Shown: positions 1-9,520 of the stretch, in pieces
How the letters are laid out: every line of letters begins with the position of its first letter
How positions within the stretch are numbered: the stretch's first letter is position 1
Source of the DNA: Streptomyces pristinaespiralis
Lineage (GTDB): Bacteria; Actinomycetota; Actinomycetes; Streptomycetales; Streptomycetaceae
NCBI RefSeq assembly: GCF_001278075.1
Contig: NZ_CP011340.1
Span: 8,367,501-8,431,500 of the forward strand
Reading direction: 5' to 3'
DNA: 64,000 bases
Made by a program: the position numbers and the translations under genes
The notes under the pieces: model-generated
Told to the model about the DNA's origin: nothing
Seen by the model: only the letters and a program-made list of their open reading frames with translations
Database searches by the model: none

Positions 1-56
1 CCGCCCCGCAGGCACCGCCGCCGCACTTCCCGCCGTACGCCCCGCGCACCGGCTGA
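1..56 (+). CDS. 3' end of an upstream gene (partial)
   Basis: A reading frame open from the window edge ends in TGA and would encode a proline-rich tail, APQAPPPHFPPYAPRTG. A strong hairpin 14 bases later supports a gene end here. Only 17 codons are visible, so the product cannot be named and the frame could be chance in such GC-rich DNA. Confidence 0.3.
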   Translation, partial: APQAPPPHFPPYAPRTG

Positions 57-69
57 CCCCGCCCGCCGC

Positions 70-93
70 GCCGGCCGCCGGGGGGCGGCCGGC
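70..93 (+). terminator. Hairpin terminator
   Basis: A perfect 10-bp stem (GCCGGCCGCC / GGCGGCCGGC) with a GGGG loop follows the putative gene end. There is no U-tract, as is common for Streptomyces terminators. Confidence 0.5.
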
Positions 94-197
94 TGCCTCT
101 GCCACCTGAGCGGTGGCGACTTCGCCGCACTCGGAGGCATGCCCGTCTTCATCGACTGGCGTAGAGCCTGCTTTTGACGACCTCCGCAGGACCCGGC

Positions 198-842
198 TCA
201 GGCCCGTGGCGCGGCCTTCTCGAGGTCGTCGACGGTTCCGGCCATGACCGTGCGAACGTGCTCCGTGAGGTGCTCCGCGGGCCAGTCCCACCAGGCGAGC
301 CGGAGCAGACGGGCGACATCGGCGTCGTTGTAGCGGGTGCGGACGACCTTGGCCGGGTTGCCGCCGACGATCGCGTAGTCGGGGACGTCGTCCACGACGA
401 CGGCGCCGGAGGCGATGATCGCGCCGTGCCCGATGCGTACGCCGGGCATGACCATGGTGTGGTAGCCGAACCAGACGTCGTTGCCGACGACGGTGTCGCC
501 CCTGCCCGGCAGGCCGGTGATCAGGTCGAAGTGCTCGGCCCAGGACGCGCCCATGATGGGGAAGGGGAACGTGGAGGGGCCGTCCATGCGGTGGTTGGCG
601 CCGTTCATGATGAACCGCACCCCCGTGCCCAGCGCGCAGAACTTCCCGATGACCAGCTTCTCCGGCCCGTAGTGGTAGAGCACGTTGCGGGTCTCGAACG
701 CGGTCGGATCGTCCGGGTCGTCGTAGTAGGAGTACTCCCCGACCTCGATCAGCGGCGAGGTCACCAGCGGCTTGAGCAGCACCACGCGCGGCTGGTCGGG
801 AAACGGGTGAAGCGCCATCGGGTCCGGAGGAAGCTGATTCAT
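198..842 (-). CDS. Vat-like xenobiotic O-acetyltransferase
   Basis: A left-handed beta-helix acetyltransferase of the streptogramin A / chloramphenicol (Vat, CatB) family, predicted to move acetyl from acetyl-CoA to a hydroxyl of a drug or natural product in the cytosol. About 214 aa, the usual Vat length. Visible are VGEYSYYD near the start, NGANHRMDG carrying the family's catalytic His, hexapeptide-repeat sequence (GNDVWFGYHTMVMPGVRIG) and the GGNPAKVVRTRY exit motif. The start at MNQLPPD was chosen by alignment with remembered Vat N-termini; an in-frame ATG lies two codons upstream and the SD is weak. It is the last gene of the minus-strand group behind the PKS, so it could be self-resistance or could acetylate the product. 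Confidence 0.85.
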   Translation of the reverse strand: MNQLPPDPMALHPFPDQPRVVLLKPLVTSPLIEVGEYSYYDDPDDPTAFETRNVLYHYGPEKLVIGKFCALGTGVRFIMNGANHRMDGPSTFPFPIMGASWAEHFDLITGLPGRGDTVVGNDVWFGYHTMVMPGVRIGHGAIIASGAVVVDDVPDYAIVGGNPAKVVRTRYNDADVARLLRLAWWDWPAEHLTEHVRTVMAGTVDDLEKAAPRA

Positions 843-1140
843 CGGCATCGCTTTCGGTACGGCAGCAGCTGGTGAAGATCCCATTCTGCTCGTGGCGCCT
901 CACAGACCCGGCCCCCGGGGGCCGACGGGCCTCCTGGGACCCGGCCCGGCCCCGGGCCGGCGCTTTTACGCCCGCGCACCGCGAGCACGGCGAGGCACAG
1001 CAGCACCGGCTCCGTCAGGCGGGACAGCATCTCCGTGTAGGTGCCGGTGGTAACCGCTGTCGCCGTCCCGTCCGCGAGGGCCGCACCGGCCGCACCCCGC
1101 CCCGCGCGGTCGGCCGCAACCCGCCCCGCTCCTCCCCGCG
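843..1140. other. Gene-poor gap before the Vat-like gene
   Basis: No well-supported gene. On the minus strand an ATG at 1030 opens a 63-codon frame starting MLSRLTEPVLLCLAVLAVRG, which looks like one hydrophobic helix and ends at the Vat-like start. It lacks a clear SD and could be a remnant of a membrane protein. Confidence 0.3.
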
Positions 1141-1869
1141 TTACGCTCCCGTCGACCCGCCGCCCGGACCCTGCGCAGGGTCCGCGAGCTGCCGGTACTC
1201 GTCCAGCCCCGGGTAGCGTTGCGGGATCTGCGTGGTGAGGAACCGCGCCGGCACGTCGTGGAAGCTGCCGTGCCGGGCGGCGTAGGAGAAGAACGCCGCG
1301 CCCCGCCGGTCCCGGTCGGGCAGCAGCGCGTCGCTGCGGCCGTCGAAGCCGGTCGGTTCCACTCCCAGCCGTTCGCACAGCGCACGGTGGAACATCGGGG
1401 TCACCTTCACCCAGCGGCCCTCCAGCCACAGTTCGCTGTAGCCGTGCCAGGCGAACACGTCGGTGCCGGTCGCCGCCCGCATCCGCCGCCCGGTGTGATG
1501 GTGGTTGACCACGTCGGCGAACGCCACACGGGCCGGGATCCCCGACGCCCGCGCCAGCGCCGTCAGCAGCGACGCCTTGCTCACGCAGAAGCCGTGCCCC
1601 TCGGCCAGCACGCTGCTGGCCCGGTAGGTCTCCTCGTCCCGCAGATACGCGCCCATGGAGATCGGCCGGCCCGGCGGGATGCTGCAGTAGCCGATCCGGT
1701 CGCGCACCTGCTCGTACAGGGCGCGCGCCTTGTCGACGCCGTGCGCGCCGGGCGCGATGCGGGCCGCGGTCTCCCGTACGGCGGGGTGGGCGCTGTCGAC
1801 GTAGCGGCCGGGTTCCAGACAGCGGCGCACGTCCTCGGGCATCCGCAGCACGGCCGGCGTCAGCGACAT
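1141..1869 (-). CDS. Transglutaminase-like superfamily protein
   Basis: 242 aa with a transglutaminase/protease-like core. The likely nucleophile is the Cys in EGHGFCVSKASLL and the likely His is in FAWHGYSELWL; the third-residue region reads WVKVTPMF, where an Asp is often found. The family includes proteases and amide-forming enzymes such as AdmF of andrimid biosynthesis, so release or transfer of a polyketide acyl group is possible but is inference. The ATG lies inside the end of the KAS III-like gene (10-bp overlap) behind GGAGG, implying translational coupling and a joint function. A stand-alone peptidase is an alternative. Confidence 0.75.
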   Translation of the reverse strand: MSLTPAVLRMPEDVRRCLEPGRYVDSAHPAVRETAARIAPGAHGVDKARALYEQVRDRIGYCSIPPGRPISMGAYLRDEETYRASSVLAEGHGFCVSKASLLTALARASGIPARVAFADVVNHHHTGRRMRAATGTDVFAWHGYSELWLEGRWVKVTPMFHRALCERLGVEPTGFDGRSDALLPDRDRRGAAFFSYAARHGSFHDVPARFLTTQIPQRYPGLDEYRQLADPAQGPGGGSTGA

Positions 1870-2927
1870 TCCCCGGCCTCCGGTACGGCGGGTACGTCGG
1901 GCGTGGCGGTGAACTCCAGCACGGCGACCGTGCAGTTGTAGCCGCCGCCCAGCCCGGCGACCAGTACCCGGTCGCCGGCCTCGACCGCGCCGGAGACGAT
2001 CAGGTCGTCGAGGGCGGCCAGCTGGTCCGTGCAGCCCACGTGTCCCACCCGGCGGGCGAACGGCCAGGTGGAGCGGTCGATGTCGATGCCCAGCGGGTCG
2101 AGGCACTGCTCGTACAGGGCCTCGCGGCCCAGCGCCGGCCCGGCCACCCACCGCACGTCGCCGGCGGTGATCCCGGCCTCCGCCATGGCCTTGGCACCGG
2201 CCCGCCGCATCAGGTCGGCCATGCGCTGCTTGGCCTCGTCGAGCCCGCCGGCGAGGGTGTCGGAGAACTCCATCACCCGGTCGAAGAAGCCGATCGGATA
2301 GCCGGCCCGCGGGTCGGCCGAGAACGGCATCGCGCCGCGCTGCATGCCCTCCAGGCCGGTGTCGGCGACGGACACGGTGGACACGACCCGGGCGAAACCC
2401 TCACCGCGGGTCACCACGGCGGCGCTCGCCCCGTCACCGAAGACGAACACCGGCGGCGCGGCACGCCACCGGTCCCAGGCGCCGTCGCCGAACCGGTCAG
2501 CGGCGGTGATCATCGCCGCCCCGCCGGCCGGGCCGGCCGCCAGCTGGGTGCACGCCAACTCCAGTGCGGCGACAGCCGAGTTGGACAGCTGGTGGATCTC
2601 CAGCGAGACACCGTGCCCGTCCAGGACGTGGTGCTGGAGATAGGAGGCGGCGTTCCAGCCGGGCAGCCCGTTGTGGGTGGCGACCGCGTGCAGCAGCAGC
2701 CCGAACCGTTCGGCCCCGATCCCGGACCGGCCGAGCGCGGCCCGCGCCGCCCGCATGGCCATCGCGGGCTGCGAGTCGGCGTCGTCGTCGCACACGGCGA
2801 CCCGCTGCTGCCCGGTCGCACGCTGGTACTCACGGCTGTAGCGGCCGTCGGCGACGGCCTCGTCGACCGGCACCGTCTTGGGGTGCCAGGCACCGGTGGC
2901 GGCGAGATGGATGTCGTCGTGGCGCAT
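1860..2927 (-). CDS. KAS III-like acyltransferase with Ser in place of Cys
   Basis: 355 aa, a thiolase-fold protein of the FabH/CerJ/ChlB3/DpsC type. The nucleophile region reads HQLSNSAVAALEL: the cysteine expected in condensing enzymes is a serine. The C-terminal catalytic region reads RRVGHVGCTDQLAAL, with Asp where FabH has Asn. Family knowledge: relatives paired with 6-methylsalicylate or orsellinate synthases (ChlB3, AviN, CalO4) act as acyltransferases that move the aromatic acyl group to another carrier. The start at MRHDDIHL has GAAAGGA in front; longer upstream frames are low-complexity and unlikely. It sits 106 bp behind the PKS and overlaps the transglutaminase-like gene. Confidence 0.85.
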   Translation of the reverse strand: MRHDDIHLAATGAWHPKTVPVDEAVADGRYSREYQRATGQQRVAVCDDDADSQPAMAMRAARAALGRSGIGAERFGLLLHAVATHNGLPGWNAASYLQHHVLDGHGVSLEIHQLSNSAVAALELACTQLAAGPAGGAAMITAADRFGDGAWDRWRAAPPVFVFGDGASAAVVTRGEGFARVVSTVSVADTGLEGMQRGAMPFSADPRAGYPIGFFDRVMEFSDTLAGGLDEAKQRMADLMRRAGAKAMAEAGITAGDVRWVAGPALGREALYEQCLDPLGIDIDRSTWPFARRVGHVGCTDQLAALDDLIVSGAVEAGDRVLVAGLGGGYNCTVAVLEFTATPDVPAVPEAGECR

Positions 2928-3033
2928 GGGACGGTCCTTTCGTGACGGCACAGGAACGGGCACGGGGAGGGGGACGGAAAAAGCGGGGGCGGGGCGGAAC
3001 AAGGCGGGCGGGGACGGGGGCGCGGGGGAGGCG

Positions 3034-6000
3034 TTACGCGGGGGAGGGGGCCAGCCGGGTCGTGAGGAACGCGGCGACGGCGGCGGCCGTGGGGTGCTTC
3101 CACACCAGGGTGGCGGGCAGTTTCAGGCCCAGCCGCCGTTCCAGGCCGCGCCGCAGGACCTGCGTCATCACCGAGTCCAGGCCCAGTTCGGTCAGCGGCC
3201 GGTGGACGTCCAGCCGCTCGGCGCTGATGCCGAGTTCGGCCTCGATCTGCCGGCCGACCTCGGCCAGCAGCAGCGCGCCCAGCTCCTCCGTCGTGAGCCC
3301 GTCGGCCCGGAACGCGGCCGCGTCGTCGGGCCCGTGGGCCGCCTTGTCGCCCGGCGCGGACAGTTCGCCGAGGACGGGCAGGCCGGTGGCGCCGGTGACC
3401 GGCAGGACGGCCACGTACGGCCGCGGACCGCGGTCCAGCGCGTACTCCCAGGCCCGCAACGCGTCGGCCGGCTCGACGGACCCGCTGCCGCGGTCGGCGA
3501 GTTCGGCGTCGACGAAGTCGCTGACGGCCATGCCCGCGCCGCGCCACGACGTCCACGCGTAGGCGGTGCTGCCCGCGTCGCCGGCCGCCTGCCGGTGGCG
3601 GGCGAGGGCGTCGAGGCAGGCGTTGGCGGCGGCGTAACCGGACTGGCCGGTCAGGCCCAGCTGGTAGCCGACGGAGGAGAACAGCACGAAGAAGTCGGTG
3701 CTGCCGGGCGGGAACAGCTCGTGCAGCACCAGCGCCCCGCCCGCCTTGGGTGCGAGCACCCGCTCCAGCGACGCTTCGTCGAGGTCGACGAGCATCCGGT
3801 CGTCGAGGACTCCGGCGGCGTGCACCACACCCCGCACGGGCGGCAGGCCGAGCGCGTCGGTGTCCAGTGCCGCGCGGGCCGCCGCGCCGTCGGCGATGTC
3901 GACGGCCACGCCCGTCACGCTCACCCCCCGCGCCTCCAGCCGCCGGACCGCCTCGATACGCCGCACGGTGGCCGGGTCGCTCTCCTCGGCCCAACTGCGG
4001 CGCGGCGGCAGGGCGGTGCGGCCCGCGAGCAGGATCCGCCGCGCGCCCCGGCCGGCCAGCCAGTCGGCGACCTGTCGGCCCAGCGCGCCGAACCCGCCGG
4101 TGATCAGATACGTCCCGTCCGCCCGGCACACGCCCACGCCCGTGTCCCGGCCGTTCGGGCCGTCCTGGCCGTCCGGGTCTGGCACGAGGGGGGTGAGCCG
4201 GGCGGCCCGTACGCCGTCCTCGCCGACCCGGTAGACGTCCGCCTCCGGTGCGCAGCGCAGCAGTTCGGCCAGCGGCCCGGCGAGGAGAGCCGGCGGGGTG
4301 CCCGTGTCGAGGTCGACGGCGCGGGCGTGCAGTTCCGGGTGCTCGCCCGCCACGATGCGGATCAGGCCGAGCATCGCGCTCTGCGCGACCGCGTCGTCGC
4401 CGGCGGCCTCCCAGGCGCCGCGGGTCAGCGCCCACAGCCGCGGCGGGAGGGATCCGCAGCGGTCCAGCAGCAGTTGGGCGGTCGACGCCAGCCGCCAGGC
4501 GGAGCGGCGCGCCGCTGCGGCCGGCGGGCCGCTCACGTCGGGCAGGACGACGACCGCGTCGCCCGGGCCGAGTTCGTCGACCAGGCCGCCGAGCGCGTCG
4601 GCGTCCTTCGCGTGCAGGCAGCGCAGTCCGGCCCCGCCGAGCGCGCGGGTGACGTCGTCGGCGAGCCCGGCGGGGGCGTCTTCGCCGACCAGCGCGAGGG
4701 TCCGCAGCCGGGTACGGGGCTCGGCGGTGAGTGCGGCGGCGGACCAGCCGAGGGTGTGGGTCAGGCGCTGCGGGGGGAGCCCGGGGCTGCTGCCCGCACC
4801 GCCGTCGAGGGTGGCGAACACGAGCCCTTCGAGGGTGCCGAGGAGGTGCCCGTCCTCGTCGCGGACGACCGCGTCGGTGGTGTCGGCGCCGGCCGTGGGG
4901 GAGGGGCTGATGTGCACGACGACGGCCTCGGGCAGAGCCAGCGGCAGCCGTACCCGCCGCACGGCGGCGGGCATCCGCAGCCGGCCGTCGGCGGGGAACG
5001 TGAGGGGGGCGACGGAGAAGACGGCGTCCAGCAGCGAGGCGCGGGCGAGGGCGGGGGAGAGGTCCCCGTCGGCCGCGGGCCGCACCCGGGCACGCAATTG
5101 CCCGCGTGAGGAGGCGAGTTCGGTGATCCGCCAGGGGAATCCGACATCGGCGACACCGACCGCGTGCAGCCGCTCGTTCACCGCGCCGGGGTCCAGCTCC
5201 ACCGCTGCCGACTCCTCCCACCCGTCGTCACCGGCACCCTCCGCGACATCACGGCCCCCGGTGCCGTCGGGGACGAGCCGCGCCGTGGTGTGGGTGCTCC
5301 AGCCCGCCTGCGCCGCGCCGTCGGCAGGATCGGCGGTTGCGGCACCGGCGGTGGTGCGGCGCGAGGCGAGACGGATCTCGCTGTCGTCGCGCACCACATG
5401 CACCTCCAGCTCGCCGGTGACGGCGACCGGCACCTTCAGCGCCACGTCCTGAAGCGTGTCGGTGCCGCCGGCGGCGAGGAAGGTGTTCAGCAGCACCGCG
5501 GCGGGGACGACCTCGACGCCGTGGATGGGGTGCGAGCCGGGGTAGGGACGGCAGTCCTCGTCGAGCCGGGTGCGCCACAGCCGCGGCGACACGGCGCCCG
5601 CCCATGTCACCTCCCCGCCCAGCAGGGTGCCCGACCCGGTGTCGTGCTCCTCCGCCACGGGACCCTGGGAGGAGGGGGTGCGCCAGTAGGGCACGTGCTG
5701 CCAGGCCCGGCGGGGCAGCGCGGTCAGCGGGCCGTGCGGCACGCCGAGACCGTCGGCGGCGCCATGGCAGTGCAGGGCGCCCAGGTGGGCGAGGAGGGTG
5801 GCCCGCTCGGGCCGCTCCCGGCGCAGGGTCGCGGTCACGAGCACGTCGTCGAGACCGGCCGCCTCCAGCGTCTCGCCGACGGAGTGGGTGACCACCGGAT
5901 GCCCGGACAGCTCGACGAACACCCGGTACCCGTCCTCCGCCAGCGCCCGCACCGCACCCTCCAGGCGGACCGGGTTGCGCAGGTTCGCCGCCCAGTAGGC

Positions 6001-8493
6001 GCCGTCGCGCACGGCGGTCGACCGCGGGTCCTCCAGCGCCGTCGAATACAGCGGCACCCGCGGCTCACGCACCTCCAACCCGTGGGCCGCCTTGGCGAGT
6101 TCCTCGAGCAGCGGGTCCATCTGCGGGCTGTGGAAGGCGACGTCGGAGGCGACCCGCCGCACCATCACGTCCTCGGCCTCCAGACGGGCGCACACCTCCT
6201 CGACGGCCTCCGGCGTGCCGGAGACGACGGTGGAGGCGGGGGAGGCGGCGATCGCGGCGACCACGTCGGTACGGTCCCCCAGCAGGCCCTGGACGGCCTC
6301 GAACCCGGCGCCCGCCATCGCCATCGCGCCGCGCCCCATGACCCGGCGCAGCAGGACGGAGCGGCGGCAGATCAGCCGGGCGGCGTCCGCCGGGCCGAGC
6401 ACCCCGGCGCTGACCGCGGCCGCGATCTCGCCGACCGAGTGGCCCACCACGGCGGCCGGCGTCAGGCCCTTGGCGCGCAGCAGGGCGTCCAGCCCGACCT
6501 GCACCACGAAGATCATCGGCTGGACGTGGTCGGTCCCGCCCAGCGGCCCCTCGCTCAGCACCCGGCGCGGCGAGATGCCGAGCTCCTCGGCGAAGACCGG
6601 CTCCAGCCGGTCGACCGCGTCGGCGAACACCGGCTCGGTGGCCAGCAGTTCGCGGCCCATGCCCTCCCACTGCGAGCCGTGCCCGGAGAACACCCACACC
6701 GCACCGTCCCCGCCGCGGGGGAGGACCTGGCCCGCGACCGCGGCCGGCGCGGTGCCGCCCCCGGCGATCACCTCGAGCGCCGCGGCGAGCCCGCCGTGGT
6801 CCTCCGCGACGGCAGCGGCCCGGTGCACGGCATGGCTGCGACGGGCCATCAGCGTGTGCGCGACACCGTCCAGGGGCGCGCCGGCGCCCTCGCCCCGCAG
6901 CCAGGCGGCGAGCGACGCGGCCTGCGCCCGCACATCGTCCCCGGACGCCCCGGACACCACGAACAGCCCCGGCCCCGCGGCACCGTCAGGCCCCGCGGCC
7001 CCCTCCGGCCCTGCGACACCCTCCGGCCCCACGCCGCCGTCCGGGCCCTCGGTGCGCACGGCGCCCGCGTCCACGCCCACCGCCTCCCCGTTCCCGGCCG
7101 CGCCGACGGACACCGCGCCGGCCGCGCCGGCCGTCCGCGTACCGGCCGTGGCGCCCCTCCCCGTACCGGCCGTGGCGGTGTCCGCCGCGTCCGGGGCCTG
7201 TTCCAGTACGACGTGGCCGACGGTGCCGCCGTAGCCGAAGCCGGACACACCGGCCCGCCGCACCGTGTCCTGCTCGGGCCAGGGCACCGGCTCCGTCGGG
7301 ACGGCCAGCCCCGAGGCGGCCCAGTCGATGTCGGGGTTGAGCTCATGGACGTTCGCGGTCGGCGGGATCACCCCGTGCTGGAGCGCCAGCACGGCCTTGA
7401 TCACCCCGGCGACCCCGGCACCCGCCTCCAGGTGGCCGATGTTGGCCTTCACCGACCCGATCAGACACGGTCGATCCGCGGCCCGTCCCACCCCGAACAC
7501 CCGGGCCAGCGCGCCCACTTCCACCGGATCGCCCACCCGGGTGCCGGTGCCGTGCGCCTCCACGAACGACACCGACAGCGCCTCGACGCCGCCCTGTTCG
7601 AGCGCGGCCCGCACCACCCGTTCCTGGGCGGCGCCGCTGGGCGCCATGATCCCGTTCGTGCGGCCGTCCTGCGCCAGCGCGCTGCCGCGGATGACGGCCC
7701 GTACCGGGTCGCCGTCGGCGAGCGCGTCAAAGAGCCGTTTGAGGACCACGACCCCCACGCCCTCGCCGCGGCCGTAACCGTCGGCCGCGGCGTCGAACGA
7801 CTTGGAGCGCCCGTCGCGGGAGGTGGCCCCCGCGGCGTCCAGGACCATCGACAGGCCCGGGGCGGCCACCAGGTGCACCCCGCCGGCCAGCGCGTGCGTG
7901 CACTCGCGGGCGCGCAGACTCTGACAGGCCAGGTGCAGCGCGGCGAGAGAGGACGAACAGGCGGTGTCGACGACGAGGCTGGGCCCGCGCAGATCCAGCA
8001 CGTAGGAGAGGCGGTTGGCGATCGCGCACAGCGACGCGCCGATCCCCGACCAGGCCTCGATCGCGGGCAGGTCCTCGAGCATCTGCCGCCCGTAGTCGTC
8101 GGACCCGGCGCCCATGAACACGCCCGCGTCCGAACCGGCCAGGGTGTGCGGGGCGATCCCCGCGTCCTCCAGCGCCTCCCAGCCCGTCTCCAGCGTGAGC
8201 CGCTGCTGGGGGTCCATCAGCTCCGCCTCGCGCGGGGTGATCCCGAAGAACGCGGCGTCGAAGCCGGCCGCGTCGGCGAGGAACGCGCCCCGCCGCGGTG
8301 CGGCGGCCAGCGCACGTGCCAGGCCCGGCCGGCCCCGGTAGGCGTCCCAGCGTCCCTCGGGCAGATCACCGACGGCCTCACGGCCCTCGGTCAGGAACGT
8401 CCAGTACGCGTCGGGGGTGTCGATCCCGCCCGGCAGGCGGCAGCCGATCCCGACGACGGCGATGGCTTCGGCATGTTCGTGCTGCTGCGTCAC
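3034..8493 (-). CDS. Iterative type I PKS, 6-methylsalicylate synthase type
   Basis: 1819 aa, single module. The KS (about 10-430) has DTACSSS with Cys179 and the expected His motifs EAHGTGT and KANIGHLEAG. The AT has GHSVGE with Ser686 and a VAFHS motif fitting malonyl-CoA. The DH/TH region has HPIHGVEVVP (His988). The KR has TGGFGALG (about 1460) and Tyr1620 in SGYAAAN. The ACP serine is Ser1774 in LGLDSV. There is no ER or TE. This is the KS-AT-DH-KR-ACP order of bacterial 6-MSA synthases such as ChlB1; orsellinate synthases lack the KR. Naphthoate-type synthases share the order, so chain length is not settled. The GTG start (VTQQHEHAEAIAVVG) follows AAAGG and is preferred over an 86-residue low-complexity extension. 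A Gly/Ala-rich linker separates KS and AT. Confidence 0.92.
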   Translation of the reverse strand: MTQQHEHAEAIAVVGIGCRLPGGIDTPDAYWTFLTEGREAVGDLPEGRWDAYRGRPGLARALAAAPRRGAFLADAAGFDAAFFGITPREAELMDPQQRLTLETGWEALEDAGIAPHTLAGSDAGVFMGAGSDDYGRQMLEDLPAIEAWSGIGASLCAIANRLSYVLDLRGPSLVVDTACSSSLAALHLACQSLRARECTHALAGGVHLVAAPGLSMVLDAAGATSRDGRSKSFDAAADGYGRGEGVGVVVLKRLFDALADGDPVRAVIRGSALAQDGRTNGIMAPSGAAQERVVRAALEQGGVEALSVSFVEAHGTGTRVGDPVEVGALARVFGVGRAADRPCLIGSVKANIGHLEAGAGVAGVIKAVLALQHGVIPPTANVHELNPDIDWAASGLAVPTEPVPWPEQDTVRRAGVSGFGYGGTVGHVVLEQAPDAADTATAGTGRGATAGTRTAGAAGAVSVGAAGNGEAVGVDAGAVRTEGPDGGVGPEGVAGPEGAAGPDGAAGPGLFVVSGASGDDVRAQAASLAAWLRGEGAGAPLDGVAHTLMARRSHAVHRAAAVAEDHGGLAAALEVIAGGGTAPAAVAGQVLPRGGDGAVWVFSGHGSQWEGMGRELLATEPVFADAVDRLEPVFAEELGISPRRVLSEGPLGGTDHVQPMIFVVQVGLDALLRAKGLTPAAVVGHSVGEIAAAVSAGVLGPADAARLICRRSVLLRRVMGRGAMAMAGAGFEAVQGLLGDRTDVVAAIAASPASTVVSGTPEAVEEVCARLEAEDVMVRRVASDVAFHSPQMDPLLEELAKAAHGLEVREPRVPLYSTALEDPRSTAVRDGAYWAANLRNPVRLEGAVRALAEDGYRVFVELSGHPVVTHSVGETLEAAGLDDVLVTATLRRERPERATLLAHLGALHCHGAADGLGVPHGPLTALPRRAWQHVPYWRTPSSQGPVAEEHDTGSGTLLGGEVTWAGAVSPRLWRTRLDEDCRPYPGSHPIHGVEVVPAAVLLNTFLAAGGTDTLQDVALKVPVAVTGELEVHVVRDDSEIRLASRRTTAGAATADPADGAAQAGWSTHTTARLVPDGTGGRDVAEGAGDDGWEESAAVELDPGAVNERLHAVGVADVGFPWRITELASSRGQLRARVRPAADGDLSPALARASLLDAVFSVAPLTFPADGRLRMPAAVRRVRLPLALPEAVVVHISPSPTAGADTTDAVVRDEDGHLLGTLEGLVFATLDGGAGSSPGLPPQRLTHTLGWSAAALTAEPRTRLRTLALVGEDAPAGLADDVTRALGGAGLRCLHAKDADALGGLVDELGPGDAVVVLPDVSGPPAAAARRSAWRLASTAQLLLDRCGSLPPRLWALTRGAWEAAGDDAVAQSAMLGLIRIVAGEHPELHARAVDLDTGTPPALLAGPLAELLRCAPEADVYRVGEDGVRAARLTPLVPDPDGQDGPNGRDTGVGVCRADGTYLITGGFGALGRQVADWLAGRGARRILLAGRTALPPRRSWAEESDPATVRRIEAVRRLEARGVSVTGVAVDIADGAAARAALDTDALGLPPVRGVVHAAGVLDDRMLVDLDEASLERVLAPKAGGALVLHELFPPGSTDFFVLFSSVGYQLGLTGQSGYAAANACLDALARHRQAAGDAGSTAYAWTSWRGAGMAVSDFVDAELADRGSGSVEPADALRAWEYALDRGPRPYVAVLPVTGATGLPVLGELSAPGDKAAHGPDDAAAFRADGLTTEELGALLLAEVGRQIEAELGISAERLDVHRPLTELGLDSVMTQVLRRGLERRLGLKLPATLVWKHPTAAAVAAFLTTRLAPSPA

Positions 8494-8719
8494 AGATCTG
8501 CCTTTCGGCGTTGGCGAACGGTCCCGGCGTCCACAGGCCAGCAAATCCCGCCGGGAGCAAGCGCGGTGCAAGTCCGCCCCGCCCTCACCCGCCGGCCCGC
8601 CGCCGCGGGCACCTTGCGGGGACGTTGCGCGCGGCGGCCCACGATGCCGAACGGGCGGCACCGTCCCCCCGGGGGACCCGGCGGCCGTCTCCACGCGGTA
8701 CGAGGTCAAGGAGGCAGCC

Positions 8720-9358
8720 ATGACCCGCACACTGGACATCGGTCTCGACATCGACGGGGTGCTCTACCCCTTCGTGGACGTCGTCGCCCGCTACGCCGAG
8801 GGCGTCCTGGGGCGCCCGTGCTCGGCGAAGGCCGAGTCGTGGGACTGGTACGTGCACCAGTGGGGCCTGAGCGAGCGGGAGTTCTTCGCGCTGTGCGGGC
8901 GGGGGGTGCACGAGAACGTGGTGTTCACCGAGGGCGCCCCGCTGCCCGGCGCGCTCGAAGCGGTCCGCGAACTGGCCCGGGCCGGGCACCGGCTGCACTA
9001 CGTGACGGCCCGCGCGATCACCGGCGTACCCGCGCCGCTGGCCTGGCGCCGCACGGCGGCGTGGCTGGCCGCCTGGGACTTCCCCGTCGACTCGCTGACC
9101 ATCGCCGCCGACAAGGCGTGCCGGTTCACCGACGTCTTCCTCGACGACTCGCCCGGCAACTGCGACGCCCTCGTCGACGCCGGCCACCCGCGTCCCGTGC
9201 TGTGGTGCCACGGGCCGATCACCGCCCACCGGGCGGAACGGGTCTTCGCCTGGGACGAGTTCCTCGCCCTGGTGGACGCCGAGAGCGCCGCCCCCGCGGT
9301 GTGTCCCGCCACCGTCCGTTCCGTCCGGCGCCCCGCCCGCCTCGCCGCGACCGCCTGA
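8720..9358 (+). CDS. HAD-superfamily phosphatase (5'-nucleotidase-like)
   Basis: 212 aa. The N-terminal DIDGVLYPF holds the HAD nucleophile/acid pair (DxDG), HYVTAR is motif II-like and DVFLDDSPGNC is the acidic motif IV. Closest by pattern are 5'(3')-deoxyribonucleotidase-like proteins, so a nucleotide or small phosphate ester is the likely substrate. AAGGAGG precedes the ATG. It diverges from the PKS gene across 226 bp that must hold both promoters. A role in the PKS pathway is not evident. Confidence 0.75.
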   Translation: MTRTLDIGLDIDGVLYPFVDVVARYAEGVLGRPCSAKAESWDWYVHQWGLSEREFFALCGRGVHENVVFTEGAPLPGALEAVRELARAGHRLHYVTARAITGVPAPLAWRRTAAWLAAWDFPVDSLTIAADKACRFTDVFLDDSPGNCDALVDAGHPRPVLWCHGPITAHRAERVFAWDEFLALVDAESAAPAVCPATVRSVRRPARLAATA

Positions 9359-9520
9359 ACACCGCCCGGCGCACCTGGAGCACCTGGCGCACCCCGCACC
9401 CCGCGCCCCAGCCCGGCCCCTCGGACCCCGGGCCCGAGGGGAGTGCCCTGTACGCTGGCAAAGCGCTCCAGGCGCAGTACTCCGCCCGATGTGATGCCGG
9501 TGGCGTGACGGAGAAGGAAC

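Noticed and set aside
839..1030. Small hydrophobic minus-strand frame before the Vat-like gene
   Set aside because: No SD, and the part after the helix is low-complexity; could be a remnant but is not supported as a gene.
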